Source of the DNA: Choristoneura fumiferana
Lineage: Eukaryota; Arthropoda; Insecta; Lepidoptera; Tortricidae
Assembly: GCF_025370935.1 (NCBI RefSeq)
Contig: NC_133500.1
Coordinates: 9,648,994-9,712,993, forward strand
Direction of reading: 5' to 3'
DNA: 64,000 nt
The position numbers and the translations under genes were made by a program. Within the stretch, counting starts at the first letter, position 1. Every line of letters begins with the position of its first letter. This document shows, piece by piece, positions 58,458 through 64,000 of this stretch. The notes under the pieces were generated by a model. The model did not search any database and was not told where the DNA came from. It saw only the letters and a program-made list of their open reading frames with translations.

Positions 58458-58560
58458 CTAGCGATCCGCCCCGGCTTTTATAATTTTCAAAAAAAGATCG
58501 GCACTTCATTTCCCAAAAATTACACCCGCGCGAAGCCGGGGCGCGCCGCTTGTACATTAT
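58458..58560 (-). mobile_element. Helitron-type 3' end fragment
   Basis: CTAGCGATCCGCCCCGGCTT on the plus strand is a diverged Helitron 3' end read on the minus strand. A second GC-rich phrase, CCCGCGCGAAGCCGGGGCGC, lies at 58,527. It begins only about 55 bases upstream of the 58,401 exon start in gene orientation. Confidence 0.5.
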
Positions 58561-58676
58561 AAACCTTAGTACATATGTCACATATAAACCATAACTAACC
58601 ACCACTATTAGTTTAGGAAAAAACTGATTAATTTTAAGGACACTTATCGTTAAATAAATATTTTTTCATTTTTTAA

Positions 58677-58915
58677 CCCCCCACGCAAAATGAGGGGTGT
58701 TTATAAGTTTGACCGCTGTGTGTGTATGTCTGTCTGTCTGTGGCACCGTAGCTCTTAAACGGGTGGACCGATTTGAATGCGATTTTTTTAAAATTTGAAA
58801 TCAGGTTTTCTAGCGATGGTTCTTAGACATGTTTCATCAAAATCGGTTCAGCCGTTTTTGAGATATTGAACTTTAAAGTGACAAAGTCAGGGGTTTTCCA
58901 ACTTTTTGTTGCTTA
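58677..58915 (+). mobile_element. TTAA-flanked CCCCC element, plus-oriented unit
   Basis: After TTAA (58,673-58,676) it starts CCCCCCACGCAAAATGAGGG, passes a GTCTGTCTGTCTGTGG stretch, and ends near CCAACTTTTTGTTGC. An inverse unit lies at 59,430-59,660. TTAA next to a CCC-type end suggests a piggyBac-type non-autonomous element; that class is inferred. Confidence 0.7.
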
Positions 58916-59229
58916 GGTTTGGTTATTTGTAGAGTCAATTATAGAGCCATCCCTTATCTCTATAAGTTACCAACTAACACCATGACCTACCTACTAATAG
59001 GCATTCAAAAGACGATAACAAATATTTCAAAAACTCGCCAATCCTATTCAAAACGTGCAAAAGTTCAAGCCTTAACTAGGTATTTCAGCGGAGAAACTCC
59101 GCTGAGAGTGAATATAGAAAAGTTTTATACCCCGCTAGTACTCTCAGGGCACGTTTAGTAGAGTAGCGTGTATTAAACTTATACGCGATGAAATCCGTGT
59201 ACCAATATTCGCTTTTTCAGTGTCTAAAT

Positions 59230-59770
59230 CGTGTCATCTCGGCTCAACACTGCAGGGAATTCCGAGAAGAGCTCTGAGCCGTAGTTCACACGTGGACCCG
59301 GTGCAGATCGGGATCTTCACACACACCATTAAATTCCTTCGCAGGTGTGTGCATGTTTCCTCTCACGAAGTGTAACTGTAAATCTTGTGGTAAATTTCAA
59401 AATGTAATTTCGCACTTAAATCCCGAATAACCTAACCAACGAAAAGTTGGAAAACTCCCGACTTTGTCACTTCAAAGTTCAATATCTCAAAAACGGCTAA
59501 ACCGATTTTGATGAAACATGTCTAAGAACCATCGCTGGAAAACCTGATTTCAAATAAAAAAAATCGCATTCAAATCGGTCCGCCCGTTTAAGAGCTACGG
59601 TGCCACAGACAGACACACATAGGGGTCAAACTTATAACACCCCTCGTTTTGCGTCGGGGGTTAAAAGTTCAGAGGTGCGAACATGGGCTCGACCCAACGA
59701 CCCTCTTCTTAAGAAGTGTCAAGAAGCAAACAACTATTCCACCAAGGCTGTTCAACTCGTGTATTTATAC
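59230..59770 (-). mobile_element. Worn S1 SINE split by the second TTAA element unit
   Basis: S1 middle sequence (TTCACACACACCATTAAATT, AATTTCGCACTTAAATCCCG) runs to about 59,428. S1 resumes at 59,665 with TTCAGAGGTGCGAACATGGG and the tRNA-like head to about 59,755. The 230 bases between are the inverted unit. Confidence 0.7.
59430..59660 (-). mobile_element. TTAA-flanked CCCCC element, minus-oriented unit
   Basis: It is the inverse of 58,677-58,915: CCAACGAAAAGTTGGAAAAC at the left and GTTTTGCGTCGGGGG at the right, before TTAA at 59,661-59,664. Its interior matches the other unit closely, including AACGGCTAAACCGATTTTGA. Confidence 0.75.
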
Positions 59771-59784
59771 CAAAAACGCTCATT

Positions 59785-60097
59785 CATCATCATCATCATC
59801 CCAGCCTATATACGTCCCACTGCTGGGCACAGGCCTCCTCTCAGAAGAAGAGGGCTTGGGCTATAGTTCCCACGCGGGCCCAGTGCGGATTGGGAACTTC
59901 ACACGCACCATTGAAGTGCTGCGCAGGTTTGTGCAGGTTTCCTCACGATGTTTTCCTTCACCGCAAAGCTCGTGGTAAATGTCAAATGTAATTCCGCACA
60001 TGAATTTGGAAAAACTCAGAGGTGCGAGCCGGGGTTTGAACCCACGACCCTCTGTTTGAGAGGCGATAGGTCAAACCACTAGGCCACCACGGCTTGC
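59785..60097 (-). mobile_element. Intact S1 SINE with 12-bp target duplication
   Basis: It has the complete S1 order from the CATCATCATC tail at 59,785 to the head GCCGTGGTGGCC at about 60,094, with B-box GGTTCAAACCC. AAAACGCTCATT at 59,773-59,784 repeats at 60,098-60,109. Close to the 1,765 copy in sequence, so probably a young insertion. Confidence 0.92.
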
Positions 60098-60119
60098 AAA
60101 ACGCTCATTATTTTTATGA

Positions 60120-60310
60120 AATAAAGTGGCAAACATGTAAATGGTTCACTGGAAGGTAACAAGAACAAGAGAACAACTACCCATAGTAAGTGAGGATTAC
60201 AAATGCGTTGCCAGCCCAGAGGGCTCCAAGGGAATACCTTCTGCGTGAGTAAATTCGACTATTTTAATCTCCACGCCAGAACCAGAACACAACACAACAT
60301 TTTACAGAAC
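60120..60310 (+). repeat. GGCAAACGAGC-type repeat, worn
   Basis: GTGGCAAACATGTAAATGGT, CAAATGCGTTGCCAGCCCAG and CTCCACGCCAGAACCAGAAC follow the family order at low identity. Confidence 0.5.
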
Positions 60311-60396
60311 CAGAACACAGTTAATACTTCATGCTTTTAAACCTACTTTAGACGCTGCAATTAGTGTTGTAAAAGATGCTCATTTCGAAGCATTTA

Positions 60397-60610
60397 TTTA
60401 ATTGTATACTTACTGTAGTTTTTAAGTATTTTATTTGTAATTATTTTATGTTGAAAAAATGACTTTCTGCCCAGTTTCTTGCGGCGCATTCTTCTTGGCA
60501 ATGATGGTCTTTCCAAAAGCGCTGGTAGTTTAAAAAAATGACGTGTAAAAGTGCCCTTTGCGATTGAATTTTAATTGATTGAATTTAATTGAATTGAATT
60601 TTAAAATAAT
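60397..60610 (+). mobile_element. LINE 3' tail copy
   Basis: AATTGTATACTTACTGTAGT through GCGGCGCATTCTTCTTGGCA to AAGTGCCCTTTGCG and an ATTGAATTTAATTGAATTG simple tail. Same unit as 28,963 and 31,715. Confidence 0.75.
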
Positions 60611-61759
60611 CCAATTTCATTCTCAAATATAGTGGAGTCTTAAGGGTTTGAGTCTATAAGCCTCGAAATGAGCGTTATCCACAACTCTGGCTGCAATACT
60701 ACAGTATATTCGCCAAGAGTTGATAAACATTATGATAACGTCTCGGAATAGCGACTATCGCTTAACTATCGCAAACTGTACGACGGGCGTCGCTTGTCAC
60801 CGCGTGAACTGAGTTTCATGGTACAGTCGAGGGCAAAGATATCGACACGGCCAAAGTTGCAAAAATATGTATACGCGACTCTATGCACTTAACATTAAGG
60901 CCGATGTATGCATTTGTTGTGAAACGTGTGGCCGGCTGGCTGGGCGAGTAATGCGCTTCGAGTGTGTTATCTGTTTTATACAGATAATGTTCGTTTAAAA
61001 TTAGGTACTGTTTTTAAAAAACAATTAACGGACCGCATTTGTAACAAGTTAAGAACCAATGGTATTGTATACTTTATAGGTATCAGCTGTCGGTAAACAG
61101 ATACCTCAATTTTATTAAATATTTAATATAATGAACGAAATTATCCCCAAGTTTAATTAAAAACCACAATTTCGCAGTTCACCCCGAAACGCCGATACCA
61201 ATCCAATCCCAATCAGATGAGGCAGTTTTATTGGAAACCTATTAACGTGCCGTCAGACGGTAAAAACCGATATAGAACCTCTTTAAACGTCGTCATTTTG
61301 AAACGAATCGATTAACGTCGGACAACGTCCGGCGCGGGATAATTCGTTGAAAGTTGAAAGCTTTCGCAGCGATCACGTTTTGCGCCGGGACGCAAGATCA
61401 CGCGGAATATTTATACTTCGATTCCCTTTGGAAATTTTTAGTTGAATAACGACCTGTTTTCACAGCTCTCTATTATGTGACAAATATTTACTAATATAAT
61501 CATGTCTCTGTTCAACGAAGGAAGGAAGAGAGGACCTAAAGTATGAAAAATGTGGTTACAGTTAAATATTCTGAGATTTAAATATGTTATAGATTTCAAA
61601 GTCTTTCAAATTTAGGTCCGGGGTCCTTTAAGGTGAAGGAAAATATCGCGATGCACACACCTGCGAAGAAACTCAAGCCGATAGTTTAAAAAAGTGATAT
61701 GTCAAAGACCGTTTTGCGACCTATTTGCAGAATAAACGTTTACATTTTTTTTTATTCTT
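60611..61759. other. Intronic DNA with a partial CAGTC-family MITE
   Basis: CAGTCGAGGGCAAAGATATC at 60,834 starts a truncated CAGTC MITE that ends by about 60,925. The 61,180-61,400 part is GC-richer with CGGACAACGTCCGGCGCGGG and shows no family. Confidence 0.5.
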
Positions 61760-62010
61760 TGTGTGAAGTTCCTATCCGCATTGGGCCCGCGTGGGAACTA
61801 CAGCATAAGCCTTTTGATCCTGAGAGGAGGCCAGTGTCCTGCACTGAGACGTACAGTCAGCAACAAATGAATACAGCCAAATTCCCAAAAATATGTATAC
61901 CCACAGGACTTTATTGCCCGAACATTAAGGTCGTGTATACATATTTTTTGCACTTTGGTTGTATTCATATCTTTGTTGCAGACTGTACGTATACCGAGAT
62001 GATAAGAAAA
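61760..62010 (+). mobile_element. 5'-truncated S1 SINE split by a MITE
   Basis: S1 sequence runs GTGTGAAGTTCCTATCCGCA to CTGCACTGAGACGTA (61,852) and its tail resumes at 61,987 with TACGTATACCGAGATGATAA. The interruption is the MITE 61,853-61,986. Confidence 0.75.
61855..61985. mobile_element. CAGTC-family palindromic MITE at a TA site
   Basis: CAGTCAGCAACAAATGAATA at the left is mirrored by TGTTGCAGACTG at the right; the inner pair AAAATATGTATAC/GTATACATATTTT extends the hairpin. TA lies on both sides within interrupted S1 sequence, which fits mariner-type (TA) insertion. Confidence 0.8.
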
Positions 62011-62191
62011 TTAGTCCTATCATTAAGCCAGCAGAACGTAGACGGTTCTTACGACGGCGCCAGTTGTGCTGCACTCTTGCCAAACCTATGACAAACAGAT
62101 GAAAAGCGCATCCCGGCCAGGCATTTTACGTGTTCACTGCGGCGTGTAACTTAACGGATTCGTATGCCAGAAACAAGCTAATTGCGTAGTA

Positions 62192-62326
62192 CAGTCGAAT
62201 GCAAAAATATATATACAGCCATAGCGTCAAAATTATGTATACATCGATCTTATGTTTAGTGGCATAAAAGTGTATAGATACTTTTGACGTCTTGGTAAGG
62301 TATATATATATTTATGCTTTTGACCG
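62192..62326. mobile_element. CAGTC-family palindromic MITE at a TA site
   Basis: It starts CAGTCGAATGCAAAAATATA and ends TATATTTATGCTTTTGACCG, with TA at 62,190-62,191 and 62,327-62,328. The halves pair over most of their length. Confidence 0.8.
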
Positions 62327-62329
62327 TAC

Positions 62330-63570
62330 ATATATCTTAAAACGTTGTTACGAACTTTACTATCGTAACTACAAAGTAAACGCAGACAACTTGAAATGGT
62401 TTAAATTAGCGACAATGACAAAGTACTAAGGGGGTTCAGTTCCTAAATTGGGGAAAGAAATTATAGCGCCTAAATTACTTGACGACAATTACTATAACGA
62501 CTTTATGTCAAAGTTATTCCGCCGTCACACGAGAACTATCTATAATATGTTATAGAAATGCTGTGGGTAAGTCTTTACCTTTACTATACATAAAACACCT
62601 GATACAGTGTATATTTCTGGAGTAACTGAATCAATACCAAAATTAGGTCACAAATAGAAAACTGAACTACCATTGTTCTACATAAGTCATTACGAGAAGG
62701 GAAGCCTACGGAGTTCCGGCAACGGATTTAGTTAAAATATACATACGAATAAATCTTGCCATTCGAGACATGCATAAAAAGTTCTCCATCAATATGTTTA
62801 TCACAAAACCCGCATTTAAATCAATGAACGCATTGCCCGTCGACATGACATAATATATGTTACAGACGTTTCCCAGTTTGATTTTAGGTAGAGATGGGAC
62901 TGTAATCGTCTAGTCTAGTCGAAGAAATCGACAAAATATTTATGGATATTGAAGAAGATATCATAGAACTATTGGGATCATTTACGCGTAATAAAAACTT
63001 TTTTTAGAGATCTATGAAATCACAAATGAGTGTCTGGCCATGCGCATTGTAGGGTTCTGTAAAAAATGTGTTCACAGAGCTAAGGAATCAACAAGAGCAT
63101 GAGAAACGAAAATTATTGACGACTAAATTATTGTAAACGGCTAACGGATTTGTCCCTCCCCTCCCTGACACATACTTTTTTTCTGGGGAAATTGTATTTT
63201 TCTCATGAGACAGCGATAAACGCCTAAACGAAGTCTTCGCGGACGTCGAAATTAAATTTCCACTAATCGTACGACTAATCGACATTTAGTCGTAGTCGGC
63301 AGTCCCACAGCCCCATCACTGATATCAACATTTCCCTCACGGAATCCGGGTAAGGCGGATGTTTCCATCAAAATAATAATTTTAGTATGTCAGTTCATGT
63401 ATTATTCATACACACACGAGTGGGAATGAGAGCGAGTCGGGTTGTCACTAAAATATATCCAACCGAGTGACGGACGCGAAAGTGTATGGATGTTGCATTT
63501 ACATTTGGATATTTTTTAATTATTTAAAACATTACAACACGTAATGTTCCAAATACGAAAATTTTTCGAA
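62330..63570. other. Intronic DNA, nothing recognised
   Basis: A TAGGGTTCTGTA phrase at 63,050 may be a trace of the R family. Nothing else is recognised. Confidence 0.5.
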
Positions 63571-63740
63571 TGCAGCTCGCGGATCGGCAAGCGCAGCGTA
63601 GGACGTCCACCAAGGAGATGGACGGATGACCTGGTTAAAGCCGCGGGTACACGGTGGATGCAGGCCGCAACCGAAGCGACTGGAGGTCTATGGGGGAGGC
63701 CTATGTCCAACAGTGGACGTCCTACGACTGATATGATGAT
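63571..63740 (+). pseudogene. LINE 3' end remnant
   Basis: The frame reads SSRIGKRSVGRPPRRWTDDL, VKAAGTRWMQAATEATGGLW and ends in a GAT/ATG triplet tail after CCTATGTCCAACAGTGGACG. RPPRRWTDD and W-x-A are typical of insect LINE ORF2 ends. Related to the 53,207 copy. Confidence 0.8.
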
Positions 63741-64000
63741 GCCGACACGTTACATCCCAGTCCCACTAATATTATCCTACTTCCTATAATGTTTAAAAGC
63801 GTTTATACCTGCTGAGCTGGCAACGTTGCATTTTTGTTAGGTTTTCTCGATTATTCCATAAAAATTGAATGAAAATTAAAAATTTGGTCTGATAGAACTA
63901 ATATATAAGTTAATGTGTCTACTCCAATAATTATTGGTGATAGACTTTTATATTCTTCAAAAACGAGTTAATGTTTATTAACGCTTTTTAAAGAAAATAA

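Overview
The window looks like one stretch of a moth or butterfly (Lepidoptera) nuclear genome. The evidence is A+T-rich intronic DNA, short GT-AG exons, and several dispersed repeat families that I recognise from memory as typical of Lepidoptera. These include a tRNA-derived SINE ending in CAT/ATG triplets, Helitron-like ends with CTAG, the element family starting AGGGTTCCGTAG, and TTAA-flanked elements starting CCCCC. No bacterial-style gene is present. I cannot name the species.

The only host gene I can support is the insect orthologue of hnRNP L (Drosophila smooth, sm), on the minus strand and spanning the whole window. Eight coding exons are placed, in transcript order: 58,401-58,350; 24,925-24,842; 6,380-6,301; 5,945-5,853; 5,265-5,155; 4,647-4,526; 3,902-3,752; 3,486-3,368. 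Every junction is GT-AG and keeps phase, giving 812 coding bases (270 codons plus two bases). They encode the end of RRM2, a Gly/Pro/His-rich linker, RRM3, and the start of RRM4. The RRM1/RRM2 exons lie beyond base 64,000 and the C-terminal exon(s) lie before base 1. A ninth candidate exon (34,882-34,825) sits in the 33-kb intron. It is either an alternative first exon for a short RRM3-RRM4 isoform or a frame-breaking cassette.

Layout: 1-3,367 is an intron full of SINE and DNA-element copies. 3,368-6,380 is a compact cluster of six exons. 6,381-24,841 is an 18.5-kb intron whose centre (11.6-18.1 kb) is a deep nest of repeats: two 0.94-kb nearly identical inverted arms around a degraded LINE, all inside another repeat and apparently bounded by 9-bp direct repeats. 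24,926-58,349 is a 33.4-kb intron. It holds a Penelope-type fragment with a hammerhead-like RNA motif, a 1-kb element with 73-bp inverted ends and 8-bp target duplications, a Helitron with 240-bp tandem units, and several palindromic MITEs. 58,402-64,000 is the start of another intron with SINE, MITE and TTAA-element insertions.

Most open frames in the window are chance frames or remnants of retroelements. Function therefore reduces to one RNA-binding splicing regulator whose very long introns have been enlarged by mobile DNA. Family names for repeats rest on recognition and on structural hallmarks seen here (A/B boxes, inverted ends, target duplications), not on a database search.
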